Origin: Pedobacter planticolens
GTDB taxonomy: Bacteria; Bacteroidota; Bacteroidia; Sphingobacteriales; Sphingobacteriaceae
Assembly: GCF_014172375.1 (NCBI RefSeq)
Contig: NZ_WNXD01000001.1
Location: 186,001-250,000 of the forward strand
Direction: 5' to 3'
Length of the DNA: 64,000 nucleotides
A program made the position numbers and the translations under genes. A model generated the notes under the pieces. The model did no database searches, was not told the DNA's origin, and saw only the letters and a list, made by a program, of their open reading frames with translations. Below, in pieces: positions 16,869 to 25,983 of the stretch (the stretch's first letter is position 1; each line of letters opens with the position of its first letter).

Positions 16869-16887
16869 AGCCCGATTGGGCTTTTTT
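16869..16887 (+). terminator. Rho-independent terminator
   Basis: agccc-gatt-gggct hairpin followed by TTTTT, between the secreted protein and the cupin gene. Confidence 0.65.
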
Positions 16888-16900
16888 CATTTGTAACCCG

Positions 16901-16908
16901 TATTTTTG
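16901..16908 (+). promoter_or_regulatory. Bacteroidota-type -7 element TATTTTTG
   Basis: It matches TAnnTTTG and ends 7 bases before the ATG at 16916, which would give an almost leaderless transcript. No -33 TTG is seen at normal spacing. Confidence 0.4.
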
Positions 16909-16915
16909 CAACAAT

Positions 16916-17413
16916 ATGGAAACTCAGAAGAAAGATATATTCGATACCGTTGCCCAACGTTTACAAATAGAAGGCTTTAATGTTGTAAATCGTGATGAAA
17001 CCCGTCCTTGGGGTGGCTTTTTTGTAATTGATGAAGAACAAGCACAACAATTTGCAGATACTTATTTTGATGGTTTGGATGTAAATAGTTTAAAAATTGG
17101 CGGGAAATTAAGTCCTAAAGTTTTAATTGTTGCACCAAATACACGCCTTTCTTGGCAATATCATCATCGCAGAGCGGAAATTTGGCAAGTAGTTAGTGGT
17201 ACGGTTGGCATTAAAACTAGCGAAACTGATGTTGAAGGAGAAGTGAAAAAATATCACCCTAAAGACCAAATTAAATTACAACAAGGCGAGCGTCACCGCT
17301 TAATCGGTTTAGAAGATTGGGGAGTTGTAGCAGAAATTTGGCAACATACCGATGCTACAAATCCATCAGATGAAAGCGATATTGTTCGCGTTCAAGACGA
17401 TTTTGGAAGGTAG
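16916..17413 (+). CDS. Cupin-fold sugar-phosphate isomerase-like protein
   Basis: 165 aa. The sequence RPWGGFFVI and the cupin motif LSWQYHHRRAEIWQVVSGT, then QQGERHRLIGLEDWGVVAEIW, resemble the C-terminal cupin domain of type II mannose-6-phosphate isomerase/GDP-mannose pyrophosphorylase proteins. Conserved metal ligands are the HH-x3-E motif and the later histidine in ERHRL. It stands alone without the nucleotidyltransferase half, so the substrate is unknown. A -7 promoter element is placed directly before the start. Confidence 0.75.
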   Translation: METQKKDIFDTVAQRLQIEGFNVVNRDETRPWGGFFVIDEEQAQQFADTYFDGLDVNSLKIGGKLSPKVLIVAPNTRLSWQYHHRRAEIWQVVSGTVGIKTSETDVEGEVKKYHPKDQIKLQQGERHRLIGLEDWGVVAEIWQHTDATNPSDESDIVRVQDDFGR

Positions 17414-17466
17414 TTTTAATTACAAACAAAAACTGAATCACTCTCCAATTCGTTTATAATTGAAGG

Positions 17467-17543
17467 CTTGTCATCCAGAACGTAGTGAAGTATCTCACCA
17501 ATAAAATTCAAAAATGAGATTCCTCGCAAGCTCGGAATGACAA
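17467..17543 (+). repeat. REP-like intergenic palindromic element
   Basis: Ends ttgtcat / atgacaa are inverted and inner tatctca / tgagat words also pair. The element carries the cagaacgtagtgaag and ctcgcaagctcggaatgac words common in intergenic repeats of this group. Confidence 0.7.
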
Positions 17544-17567
17544 ATTACTAACACACACAAATCATAC

Positions 17568-18296
17568 ATGATAATTCTAATATTCTTTTTAGCTCACTGG
17601 TTCTTATCTCTTTTCAGTCAAACCTTTTTTCTACACCGTTACTCATCACATAAGATGTTTAAAATGGAGTTATTTTGGGAACGATTTTTCTATCTCATTT
17701 TATTAATTTCTCAAGGTTCTTCATTTTTAAATCCTAGAGCATATGCTATTTTACATCGTATGCACCATGCTTATAGTGATACAGAGAAAGACCCACATTC
17801 TCCACACTTTTTTAAAGATGTATTTGGGATGATGATTGCTACGAAGAATATGTACATGAACTATCTTCAACATAAAATAGAACCTGAACCAGCTTTTAGA
17901 GGGAATTATCCTGAATGGCCATTGGTTGATAAAATTGGAAATTCATGGATTTGGAGAATTTCTTGTGGTTTATTTTACATCGGTTTTTATATTGCTTTTG
18001 CAGAATATTGGTGGATGTTTATTTTATTGCCAATTCACTTTTTAATGGGACCATTGCATGGTGCTATTGTAAATTGGTGCGGACATAAATATGGTTACTC
18101 AAATCATGATAATGATGATCATAGCAAAAACTCATTACCTTGGGATTTCTTGTTAATGGGCGAATTGTTTCAGAATAATCACCATAAAAAACCGAATAGC
18201 CCAAATTTTGCAACCAGATGGTGGGAGTTTGACCCAACGTATCCGATGATGAAAGTTATGCATTGGATGAGAATTATTAGGATTAGAAAGGTTTAG
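17568..18296 (+). CDS. Acyl-CoA (delta-9 type) fatty acid desaturase
   Basis: 242 aa membrane di-iron desaturase. The histidine boxes are HRYSSH (residues 23-28), HRMHH (63-67) and NNHHKK near residue 204, with [13 protein letters not shown] after box two and the further [14 protein letters not shown] histidines. Hydrophobic segments surround the boxes. It introduces a double bond into a saturated acyl chain and needs an electron donor. It opens a run of lipid-modification genes (17568-24067), suggesting that it makes the unsaturated chains on which the later CFA-type methyltransferases act. A terminator follows, so it can be expressed alone. The protein is shorter than most family members (about 250-300 aa). 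Confidence 0.92.
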   Translation: MIILIFFLAHWFLSLFSQTFFLHRYSSHKMFKMELFWERFFYLILLISQGSSFLNPRAYAILHRMHHAYSDTEKDPHSPHFFKDVFGMMIATKNMYMNYLQHKIEPEPAFRGNYPEWPLVDKIGNSWIWRISCGLFYIGFYIAFAEYWWMFILLPIHFLMGPLHGAIVNWCGHKYGYSNHDNDDHSKNSLPWDFLLMGELFQNNHHKKPNSPNFATRWWEFDPTYPMMKVMHWMRIIRIRKV

Positions 18297-18324
18297 ATTT
18301 ATTTAAATTATACTATAACATACT

Positions 18325-18354
18325 AAAGGTTGGTGCTTGCACTAACCTTTTTTT
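18325..18354 (+). terminator. Rho-independent terminator
   Basis: aaaggttggt pairs with actaaccttt with one wobble around gcttgc, followed by TTTTTTT. Confidence 0.75.
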
Positions 18355-18397
18355 ATTTATAAAAACCTGCAATACTCTTTTTTCGTTTATTGCATAT

Positions 18398-18730
18398 ATG
18401 ATTACAACCTTAAAGATTATTTTTTCTGCACTATTAGTTTGGGTTACTTATATAGTCGTCAGTACAAGCTTAGAAAGTTCGTTGTTTAAAGAATGGGATT
18501 TTCTCGGTTCAATACCTTGGATGCGAGCAACATTATGGGATTTTTATGCGAATATATTTATCATCACCTTATGGATGTTTTACAAAGAAAAATCTTTTTT
18601 CCTTAAAATCGTTTGGGTAATTTTATTCGTATGTTTAGGTAGCATTGCCACTTGTGCTTATGTTTTAATTAAATTATTCAAACTAAAACAAAGTGATGGT
18701 GTTAAGGAATTAGTGGGGAATAGGGGTTGA
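18398..18730 (+). CDS. DUF1475-type small membrane protein
   Basis: 110 aa. It has three hydrophobic segments (ALLVWVTYIVVSTSL, FYANIFIITLWMFY and LKIVWVILFVCLGSIATCAY). The motif PWMRATLWDFYANIF and the closing GSIATCAYVLIKL agree with DUF1475, an uncharacterised family often found beside DUF1295, FAD oxidoreductase and CFA genes. A role in lipid modification is inferred from the neighbours only. Confidence 0.75.
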   Translation: MITTLKIIFSALLVWVTYIVVSTSLESSLFKEWDFLGSIPWMRATLWDFYANIFIITLWMFYKEKSFFLKIVWVILFVCLGSIATCAYVLIKLFKLKQSDGVKELVGNRG

Positions 18731-18734
18731 TAGA

Positions 18735-18768
18735 CAATGGTTTATAGATCATTAGCTATAAACCATTG
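18735..18768. repeat. 13-bp perfect inverted repeat
   Basis: CAATGGTTTATAG and CTATAAACCATTG flank an 8-base loop. A related but broken version (aatggttaatag ... accattaac) lies between the next two genes at 19585-19622. Confidence 0.7.
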
Positions 18769-18783
18769 ACCATTTTTAAAATT

Positions 18784-19581
18784 ATGGATTACAAACATCT
18801 ACTTTTTATCGCTCTTATCTCTCTCATTGCCTGTTGCATCATTATGTTTTTGGTTTGGCTTTGGGCAAAGAAAATCGAAAATGCTGGTGTGGTAGATGTC
18901 TTTTGGGCGCTCAACTTTCCAGTAATTACTGTGATTACTTTTTTCCTGTCGGAAGGTTTTGGAACACGTAAACTTTTGATTTGTGGTATGTTTTTAATTG
19001 CTGAATTAAGATTGGGAATTCATCTCTGGCGAAGAGTAATTGGGCATTTAAATGAAGAAGAGGGGAGATATGAACAGCTTCGAAAAGAATGGGGGAAAGA
19101 TGCAAATAGAAACCTCTTGTTTTTTTTTCAGTTCCAAGCGATATCTAATGTGATACTAGCTTTTCCATTTTTTATTATTAGTGCAAATAAATCTACAGCA
19201 ATTTCGATTTTAGAATATATTGGATTAGCTATTTGGATCATTTCTTTCTTTGGTGAAATGATTGCTGATAATCAATTGGCAGCTTTTAAAAAAGACAAAA
19301 ATAATAAGGGGAAAGTTTGCGATAGAGGTTTGTGGTATTACAGTCGCCATCCCAATTATTTCTTCGAATGGTTAACATGGATGGCTTATTTCGTATTTGC
19401 TTTGGCAACTCCTTGGGGCATTTTGGCAATCATCAGCCCTGCGATAATTTTATACTTATTACTAAAAGTTACAGGCGTACCAAATAACGAAGAACAAAAC
19501 TTACGTAGCAAACCATTGGCTTACAAAAAATATCAAGAAACAACCAGTGCCTTTTTTCCTTGGTTTAAAAAGGGCAGATAG
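18784..19581 (+). CDS. DUF1295 membrane protein (steroid 5-alpha-reductase-like fold)
   Basis: 265 aa from ATG 18784; the longer open frame begins at a TTG inside the preceding palindrome. About six hydrophobic segments are visible. The C-terminal signature GLWYYSRHPNYFFEWLTWM with a following YKKYQETTSAFFPW is that of DUF1295/isoprenylcysteine-methyltransferase and 5-alpha-reductase relatives, which reduce or methylate lipid substrates with NADPH or SAM. The N-terminal WALNFPVITVITFF segment also fits. It belongs to the lipid cluster; a role as a membrane lipid oxidoreductase is inferred, the substrate is unknown. Confidence 0.85.
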   Translation: MDYKHLLFIALISLIACCIIMFLVWLWAKKIENAGVVDVFWALNFPVITVITFFLSEGFGTRKLLICGMFLIAELRLGIHLWRRVIGHLNEEEGRYEQLRKEWGKDANRNLLFFFQFQAISNVILAFPFFIISANKSTAISILEYIGLAIWIISFFGEMIADNQLAAFKKDKNNKGKVCDRGLWYYSRHPNYFFEWLTWMAYFVFALATPWGILAIISPAIILYLLLKVTGVPNNEEQNLRSKPLAYKKYQETTSAFFPWFKKGR

Positions 19582-19649
19582 CTAATGGTTAATAGACCAT
19601 AGACTAAAAACCCAAACCATTAACAATTGTCCATCAACTCTCTTAAAAA

Positions 19650-20678
19650 ATGTGGTACGATAAATTAATAGAAAACGATAAACTTCCAGACCCTGTTTTA
19701 CGAGCTGGAATTAGAAAACTCTTAAAACAACGCTTAGCTGATGAAACTTTAGGCGATGAAGAATTGCAACAACGAAAATTTATCAGTTTGGTGAATGAAT
19801 TGAAAGCCTCGCCAATTGCAGTAAACACAGCAGATGCTAACGAACAACATTATGAATTACCAACGGAATTTTTTCAATACTGCTTAGGCAAAAATCTAAA
19901 ATATAGCAGTGGATATTGGAATCCTGGGGTAAAGGATATTGATACTTCTGAAGATGATATGTTGGCTTTAACCTGTAAAAGGGCTGATTTGCAAAGCGGA
20001 CAAAATGTTTTAGAATTGGGTTGCGGCTGGGGTTCATTGTCGTTATATATGTCGGCTAAATTTCCAGAAAGCAAGTTTACAGTAGTTTCTAATTCAGCAA
20101 CACAAAAGATTTTTATTGACGAAACTGCTAAGCAAAGAGGTATTCAGAACTTAACTGTTTTAACTGCAGACATGAATACTTTTACAATAGCAGATAGCTT
20201 TGATAGAGTGGTTTCTGTTGAAATGTTTGAGCATATGCGCAATTACAAACTATTGCTGGCTAAGGTTTCATCACTCTTAAAACCCGACGGAAAATTGTTC
20301 GTTCATATTTTTACGCACAAAAATTTAGCGTATAAATATGAGGTAATTGATGAAAGCGATTGGATGAGTAAATACTTTTTTACTGGTGGAATAATGCCAT
20401 CCAACCATTTGTTTTTCTATTTTAATGACGACTTAAAAATTACCAAACATTGGGTAGTAAATGGAACTAATTATGGCAAAACTTCTGAAGCTTGGCTAAG
20501 TAATATGAACAAACATAAAAAGGAAATTATGCCCATTTTAGAAAATACTTATGGCAAAGATCAAGCTGTGAAATGGTGGGTTTATTGGCGTTTGTTTTAT
20601 ATGGCATGTGCCGAATTGTTTAATTACAATAAAGGAAATGAATGGATGGTTTGTCATTATCTTTTTGAGAAGAAATAA
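19650..20678 (+). CDS. CFA-type SAM-dependent methyltransferase (first of two)
   Basis: 342 aa. The SAM-binding motif I is VLELGCGWGSLSLYMS (about residues 115-130), with acidic VLTADMNTF and RVVSVEMFEHM motifs later. The N-terminal part (EQHYELPTEFFQYCLG, LKYSSGYW) has the lipid-binding signature of the cyclopropane-fatty-acid synthase superfamily. It is shorter than Cfa and quite different from the second homologue at 22829, so it probably makes a different product, for example a methyl-branched intermediate. It lies 3 bases before the FAD oxidoreductase gene. Confidence 0.85.
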   Translation: MWYDKLIENDKLPDPVLRAGIRKLLKQRLADETLGDEELQQRKFISLVNELKASPIAVNTADANEQHYELPTEFFQYCLGKNLKYSSGYWNPGVKDIDTSEDDMLALTCKRADLQSGQNVLELGCGWGSLSLYMSAKFPESKFTVVSNSATQKIFIDETAKQRGIQNLTVLTADMNTFTIADSFDRVVSVEMFEHMRNYKLLLAKVSSLLKPDGKLFVHIFTHKNLAYKYEVIDESDWMSKYFFTGGIMPSNHLFFYFNDDLKITKHWVVNGTNYGKTSEAWLSNMNKHKKEIMPILENTYGKDQAVKWWVYWRLFYMACAELFNYNKGNEWMVCHYLFEKK

Positions 20679-20681
20679 GCT

Positions 20682-21926
20682 ATGCAGAAACTAGCAATAA
20701 TAGGAACTGGAATAGCTGGGATGGGTTGTGGACATTTTCTTCACAAGAAATATGATATTACACTTTTTGAAGAGCTAAATTATATTGGTGGTCATACGAA
20801 TACAGTTGCCGTAGAAGAAGATGGTAAAACTGTTTTTATAGACACTGGGTTTATGGTTTTTAATTACGAAACCTATCCAAATTTATGTAAGTTATTTAAA
20901 GAAATTGATGCACCAGTTAAAAAAACAGATATGTCTTTTAGTGTACAGTATTTACCAAGCGGATTAGAATATTCTGGTTCGAGCATGAAGCATCTTTTTG
21001 CACAAAAGCGAAATATATTCAACCCTTCTTTTTTAAAAATGTTGATGCAGATTAATCGTTTCAACAAAGAAAGTGTGGCCGTTTTAGACGATCCAAAATA
21101 TGCAGATTATTCTCTTGGACAATATGTAAAAGAGTTTGGTTATGGGGAAGATATGGTTTGGAAATACCTTATACCAATGAGTTCTGCGGTTTGGTCTACA
21201 CCGATGGAGCAGATTTTAGATTTCCCTGCAGTATCGTTAATTCGTTTCTTTAAAAACCACGGCTTTTTAGGTTTAGATACTCAACATCAATGGTGGACTT
21301 TGCATAATGGAAGTCAGGCTTACCGAGAAAAGCTAATTGCACCATTTAGAAATAAAATCAGAATAAGTACTAAAATTACCAGTGTAGAACGATTGGAGAA
21401 TGGAAAAGTTTTAGTCACAACTTTAAAAGGCGAGGAATTGGAGTTTGATAAAGTAATTATGGCTAGTCATGCTAACCAAACACATCAAATAGTTAAAAGT
21501 AAAACTGAAGATGAAGAGCGATTGCTTTCTAAATTTAAGTATCAATCAAATACCGCTATTCTTCATACAGATAAAAGCCAAATGCCGAAGAAAAAATTAG
21601 CTTGGAGTAGTTGGAATTATAGAGTAGAAAAACAAGGAAATATTTTAGTGCCAAGTACTATTTATTGGATGAATCAATTGCAAGGAGTTTCAGATAAAGT
21701 AGATTATTTCGTATCGATTAATCCATCAGCTACACTTGATAAAAGTAAAATAATTAAAGAAATTGCATATGAACATCCACTATTTGATGTGCCAGCAATG
21801 CAAGCGCAAGAGGAACTTCACAAACTAAATGAAACTGGCCCTGTTTATTATTGTGGAAGTTATTTTAAATATGGTTTTCATGAAGATGCTTATAAAAGTG
21901 CAGTGGATTTGTGTAAGTTGTTATAG
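20682..21926 (+). CDS. FAD-dependent amine-oxidase-like oxidoreductase
   Basis: 414 aa. The N-terminus has the dinucleotide-binding motif IIGTGIAGMGCGHFL and the amine-oxidase follow-up GGHTNTV at about residues 36-42. The C-terminal GPVYYCGSYFKYGFHEDAYKSA closes the FAD domain. Homologues in many bacteria sit between DUF1295, DUF1365 and CFA genes, and are proposed to oxidise acyl chains. It is translationally close to the preceding methyltransferase. A desaturase/saturase-like action on the methylated lipid is inferred. Confidence 0.88.
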   Translation: MQKLAIIGTGIAGMGCGHFLHKKYDITLFEELNYIGGHTNTVAVEEDGKTVFIDTGFMVFNYETYPNLCKLFKEIDAPVKKTDMSFSVQYLPSGLEYSGSSMKHLFAQKRNIFNPSFLKMLMQINRFNKESVAVLDDPKYADYSLGQYVKEFGYGEDMVWKYLIPMSSAVWSTPMEQILDFPAVSLIRFFKNHGFLGLDTQHQWWTLHNGSQAYREKLIAPFRNKIRISTKITSVERLENGKVLVTTLKGEELEFDKVIMASHANQTHQIVKSKTEDEERLLSKFKYQSNTAILHTDKSQMPKKKLAWSSWNYRVEKQGNILVPSTIYWMNQLQGVSDKVDYFVSINPSATLDKSKIIKEIAYEHPLFDVPAMQAQEELHKLNETGPVYYCGSYFKYGFHEDAYKSAVDLCKLL

Positions 21927-21928
21927 AC

Positions 21929-22000
21929 CGTCATTGCGAGGAAGAATGACGAAGCAATCTATCTAGCAGGAAAGATTGCTTCACTGCGTTCGCAATGACG
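21929..22000. repeat. REP-like palindrome, copy A
   Basis: Arms cgtcattgcga / tcgcaatgacg with inner gaagcaatct / agattgcttc. A highly similar copy in opposite orientation lies at 24116-24199. Confidence 0.85.
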
Positions 22001-22012
22001 ACAAGATGAAAA

Positions 22013-22819
22013 ATGAAATTAAACTCATCAATATATTCCGCTAAAGTTATGCATCATAGGTTAACGCCTAAGAAGCATAGTTTTTGGTATGATGTATACC
22101 TATTTTATATTGATTTGGATGAAATTGAAAAACTAGATAAAAAGCTACGTTGGTTCAGTTATAATCGTTTTAATTTATTCAATTTTAGAGATAAGGATCA
22201 TGTGCAATTTCCTAAGGAAAATCCCGACCAAACTAAAACAGTTAAACAACAAATCACTACGTATCTAAAATCCCACAATGTGGAGATTGGAAATGGCAAA
22301 ATCAAACTATTAACTAACTTGAGTGTTTTAGGATATAACTTTAATCCTGTTTCATTTTACTTCTGTTTTGATGAAAATGAAAACCCACTTTGTGCAGTTT
22401 CAGAAATTAGTAATACGTACCATGAAATGAAAATGTTCTTTTTTGGAAAGGAAGATTTGGAGAACAATGTATTTAAGCAAAAGGCTGAAAAATTATTCTA
22501 TGTATCACCATTTATAGATTTGGATACGTTTTTTGATTTCAAACTTACCATTCCAACTCAAAAATTAGACATTAAAATAGACGACTATGATAAAGAAGGG
22601 AACAGGTTTTTTATCAGTACATTAAATGGCGATAGGAAACCATTAACTAATAAAAATATGTTGCGTTATTTCTTTTCAATCCCCTTAATTCCTTTACAGG
22701 TTATGGGATTAATCCATTGGCAAGCATTTAAATTATGGATCAAGAAAATAAAATATCATCCAAAAGCTGCAAACCAAGATTTGCAAAAAGACGTATATAA
22801 ACCTTATAAAACAAATTAA
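22013..22819 (+). CDS. DUF1365 protein of the lipid-modification cluster
   Basis: 268 aa starting MKLNSSIYSAKVMHHRLTPK, then FSYDVYLF-like strands, LFNFRDKDHVQ, LLTNLSVLGYNFNPVSFYFC and an ISNTYHEMKMFF segment, the standard DUF1365 pattern. In other bacteria this family is always near the FAD oxidoreductase and CFA-type gene, but its chemistry is not settled. It begins 12 bases after the REP-like palindrome and is followed 9 bases later by cfa, so the two form a pair. Confidence 0.9.
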   Translation: MKLNSSIYSAKVMHHRLTPKKHSFWYDVYLFYIDLDEIEKLDKKLRWFSYNRFNLFNFRDKDHVQFPKENPDQTKTVKQQITTYLKSHNVEIGNGKIKLLTNLSVLGYNFNPVSFYFCFDENENPLCAVSEISNTYHEMKMFFFGKEDLENNVFKQKAEKLFYVSPFIDLDTFFDFKLTIPTQKLDIKIDDYDKEGNRFFISTLNGDRKPLTNKNMLRYFFSIPLIPLQVMGLIHWQAFKLWIKKIKYHPKAANQDLQKDVYKPYKTN

Positions 22820-22828
22820 GATTATCAC

Positions 22829-24067
22829 ATGTCATCACTCTCTCTAACCAAATCGAAATCAGGATTTTACGAAAATGCAGTTGTGAACGCACTTTGTAAA
22901 ATGGACAAAGGTTTTTTGAACTTGACTTTGCCTAGCGGAGAAAACTTGCAAATTGGTAATACAAATTCTAGCTATTATGCAAATTTAGAAATAAGAGATC
23001 CTAGATTTTTTAAGTGTGTGGTTTTATATGGAGACATTGGTTTTGGTGAAGCTTATGTAAATGGGTTGTGGGAAACTGATAACATAACTAATCTCATCAA
23101 ATGGATTATCCTCAATATCGAAAATGCACCATCAGTTTCTGGCAGCAAAGTGAAAACTTTAGGGTTGAATTTATTCAAGTGGTTGAATAGAATTTACCAT
23201 AATAATCGCTCGAATAGTATTACGGGCTCTCAGAAAAATATAGCTGAACATTACGATTTAAACAATGATTTCTTTGCCACTTTTTTAGATCGTTCAATGA
23301 CTTATTCTGCTGCGTATTTTAAAACACCAGAACTAACTTTAGCAGAGGCACAAGATGAAAAATACCGTCGACTTTGTGAACAATTGTATTTAAAACCTTC
23401 TGATCATGTTTTAGAAATTGGAAGCGGCTGGGGTGCAAATGCTATTTTTATGGCAAAAAATTATGGTTGTAAAGTAACAACGGTCACCATTTCAAAAGAA
23501 CAACAAAAACTTGGACAAGAAAGAGTTGCAGCTGCTGGTTTATCTGATCAAATAGAAATCATCATAAAAGACTACAGAAATATTCAAGGACAATTTGATA
23601 AGATTGTTTCTATAGAAATGTTAGAAGCAGTTGGTCATAATTATTTGGAAACTTATTTTTCTAAATGTGCAGAGGTTTTAAAACCTAATGGAATTTTCGC
23701 GTTTCAAGTAATTACAAGTCCAGATAATAGATATGATAGTTTACGACGAGGGGTGGATTGGATTCAGAAACACATTTTCCCAGGTTCTTTGCTGCCATCG
23801 GTTGCGGTAATCAATAAAGCAATTAACAATACTAGCGACTTAACATTAGTCGACTTGAAAGATTTAGGCTTAGATTATGCTAAAACATTAAAACTTTGGT
23901 ATATCGAATTTAACCATAAAATCAACGAAGTAAAAGCATTAGGTTTCGATGAACGTTTTATCCGCAAATGGAATTATTATTTAAACTATTGCGAAGCGGC
24001 ATTTGAAATGAGGAATATCAATGTAATGCAAATGGTTTATGCTAGACCCAATAATACAGAGAGATAA
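22829..24067 (+). CDS. cfa: Cyclopropane-fatty-acyl-phospholipid synthase
   Basis: 412 aa, the usual length. N-terminal CFA domain (VVLYGDIGFGEAYVNGLWET), then the SAM motif VLEIGSGWGANAIFMAKNYG at about residues 193-212. EMLEAVGHNYLETYF (active-site region), GVDWIQKHIFPGSLLPS and YYLNYCEAAFEMRNINVMQM complete the signature. It transfers a methylene from SAM to the double bond of unsaturated phospholipids, protecting membranes against acid and oxidative stress. It ends the lipid cluster and is closed by a hairpin terminator. Confidence 0.93.
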   Translation: MSSLSLTKSKSGFYENAVVNALCKMDKGFLNLTLPSGENLQIGNTNSSYYANLEIRDPRFFKCVVLYGDIGFGEAYVNGLWETDNITNLIKWIILNIENAPSVSGSKVKTLGLNLFKWLNRIYHNNRSNSITGSQKNIAEHYDLNNDFFATFLDRSMTYSAAYFKTPELTLAEAQDEKYRRLCEQLYLKPSDHVLEIGSGWGANAIFMAKNYGCKVTTVTISKEQQKLGQERVAAAGLSDQIEIIIKDYRNIQGQFDKIVSIEMLEAVGHNYLETYFSKCAEVLKPNGIFAFQVITSPDNRYDSLRRGVDWIQKHIFPGSLLPSVAVINKAINNTSDLTLVDLKDLGLDYAKTLKLWYIEFNHKINEVKALGFDERFIRKWNYYLNYCEAAFEMRNINVMQMVYARPNNTER

Positions 24068-24072
24068 AACAA

Positions 24073-24103
24073 AAATGGTCCGTATTACTACGAACCATTT
24101 TTT
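24073..24103 (+). terminator. Rho-independent terminator
   Basis: aaatggtccgta and tacgaaccattt pair with one mismatch, followed by TTTTTT, just after cfa. Confidence 0.65.
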
Positions 24104-24115
24104 ATAATATTTGAG

Positions 24116-24199
24116 CGTCATTGCGATACCGATTTTTCATTGGGAGAAGCAATCTTTCCTACAAGATAGATTGCTTCGTCATTCTTCCTCGCAATGACG
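24116..24199. repeat. REP-like palindrome, copy B
   Basis: Reverse-complemented, its first 50 or so bases match copy A at 21929 almost exactly (cgtcattgcgaggaagaatg, then acgaagcaatctatct). The two copies therefore flank DUF1365 and cfa as inverted repeats. Confidence 0.85.
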
Positions 24200-24212
24200 A
24201 TAGAGCTAAAAT

Positions 24213-25571
24213 TTAATCCCTTCTTCTGTTACCACCACCGCTAAACCTGCGGTTGCCACCACCAGCGTTTGCACCTGCAGTGCTACCTGTATGGTTTGGT
24301 TTTCTAGCACCACCTTGATGCGGTTTCTTTTTTGCACCACTTAAGTTTGGCTCACGTTCACGAGGCTCACGTTGGTTCCCTTTTTTCTTTCCACCACTTT
24401 TGGCAGCAGCAGCGGCTGACATTAAACTTTGCCAGCTCATTGCGTACGGATGATCTTCGTTTACTGGAACTTTTATACCAATCAATTTCTCAATATCATC
24501 TAAAAATTCTTTCTCTTCGCCATCGCAAAACGAGTAAGCAATTCCGCTTAAACCAGCTCTTCCAGTTCTACCAATTCTATGTACATACGTTTCAGGAATG
24601 TTTGGTAATTCGTAGTTAATTACGTGTGCTAATTCATCCACATCAATACCACGAGCAGCAATATCAGTAGCTACTAAAACACGAGTTGTACGAGCTTTAA
24701 AGTTTGTTAATGCTCTTTGACGGGCATTTTGAGATTTATTTCCGTGAATAGCTTCAGCCTTCACATTAATTTTCAGTAAGTCTTTAACCACTTTATCTGC
24801 ACCATGTTTGGTACGCGTAAATACCAAAACAGTTTCAATCGCTTTGTCTTTTAATAAGTGAGCCAATAAGCTTCTTTTATCATTTTTCTCAACGAAATAA
24901 ACTGCTTGTGTAATTTTTTCTGCTGTAGAAGAAACTGGAGTAACTTCCACTTTTACAGGATTGGTTAATATCGTGCTAGATAATTTCTGAATTTCAGTTG
25001 GCATCGTAGCCGAGAAAAACAAAGTCTGTCTTTTTGCAGGCAATTTGGCAATTACTTTTTTCACATCGTGAATGAAACCCATATCTAACATACGGTCAGC
25101 TTCATCCAATACAAAAATCTCGATATCACGTAGGTTCACAAAACCTTGGTTCATTAAATCTAATAAACGACCAGGAGTTGCCACTAAAATATCAACACCT
25201 CTATGTAGGGCATCAGTTTGTGCTTTTTGTCCGACACCACCAAAAATCACCAAGTGCTTTAAAGGTAGGTTTCTGCCATAAGCCTTAAAGCTTTCTTCAA
25301 TTTGGATGGCTAATTCTCTTGTTGGCGTTAAAATTAAGGCTCTAATTGGTTTAGGTCCTTTTGTGTTTGTATGAGGTTTATCTAATAATTGCAACATCGG
25401 TATAGCGAATGCTGCGGTTTTACCAGTACCAGTTTGAGCGCATCCCAATAAGTCGCGTTTTTGTAAAATAGAGGGTATAGATTGCTCTTGTATAGGTGTA
25501 GGTTGTGTATAACCTTCGGTTTCAAGCGCCTTTAAAATAGGGGCTATGAGGTTTAATTCTGAAAATAACAA
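24213..25571 (-). CDS. DEAD-box RNA helicase, RhlE-like
   Basis: 452 aa. All core motifs are present: Q motif ([13 protein letters not shown]), Walker A ([11 protein letters not shown]), PTRELA, GG, TPGRLLD, DEAD ([12 protein letters not shown]), SAT, the ARGID motif ([11 protein letters not shown]) and [10 protein letters not shown]. The tail from about residue 385 is rich in G, K, R and N (SGGGNRRRD), an RNA-binding extension. Such helicases remodel RNA, including during cold stress and ribosome assembly. It is monocistronic, transcribed on the minus strand; the 412-base gap upstream may be a long 5' leader. Confidence 0.95.
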   Translation of the reverse strand: MLFSELNLIAPILKALETEGYTQPTPIQEQSIPSILQKRDLLGCAQTGTGKTAAFAIPMLQLLDKPHTNTKGPKPIRALILTPTRELAIQIEESFKAYGRNLPLKHLVIFGGVGQKAQTDALHRGVDILVATPGRLLDLMNQGFVNLRDIEIFVLDEADRMLDMGFIHDVKKVIAKLPAKRQTLFFSATMPTEIQKLSSTILTNPVKVEVTPVSSTAEKITQAVYFVEKNDKRSLLAHLLKDKAIETVLVFTRTKHGADKVVKDLLKINVKAEAIHGNKSQNARQRALTNFKARTTRVLVATDIAARGIDVDELAHVINYELPNIPETYVHRIGRTGRAGLSGIAYSFCDGEEKEFLDDIEKLIGIKVPVNEDHPYAMSWQSLMSAAAAAKSGGKKKGNQREPREREPNLSGAKKKPHQGGARKPNHTGSTAGANAGGGNRRFSGGGNRRRD

Positions 25572-25983
25572 AGTATAATTTTTAAATGTAAAATATCGAA
25601 GAAGCTAGAACAATCATTGCTGGAAGGACTAACTTGCGAGTTGCTTTAAATGATAAAGAAATTCTGCTTCGGCACAAAGGTAAGTAAATTTATTAAACAA
25701 TTGGTTAATGGCTCATTGTTGATAGTCAATCGCTATGGTCTATTAGCCATTTGCCTTTTTGAAAATGTTTGTCAGTGCTTTTCGGCAATTACAATCCTGC
25801 CCTCGCTACAATCTTTTTTGTACTTCGACAAGCTCAGTATGACAAAAAAGTATTTCCGCTAAGTCAGGTTTATAGAACGAAGAAAGAAAGTTATGGGGAA
25901 ATTTTTAAGACTTGGCATTCGAAAATATATAGGTTAAAACATATAAGCTATCAACTATTGACCATTAACTATCAATCCCTCTT
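25572..25983. other. Gap of 412 bases with repeat words, no gene
   Basis: It lies between the helicase and the MFS gene. It contains the word repeats ggttaatggctcattgttga (25701-25720) and tattgaccattaactatcaa (about 25956-25975), plus a cttcgacaagctcagtatga fragment at 25817, all typical of intergenic repeats in this window. The open frames here are low-complexity and without family features. The helicase promoter is expected at the left end. Confidence 0.6.
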
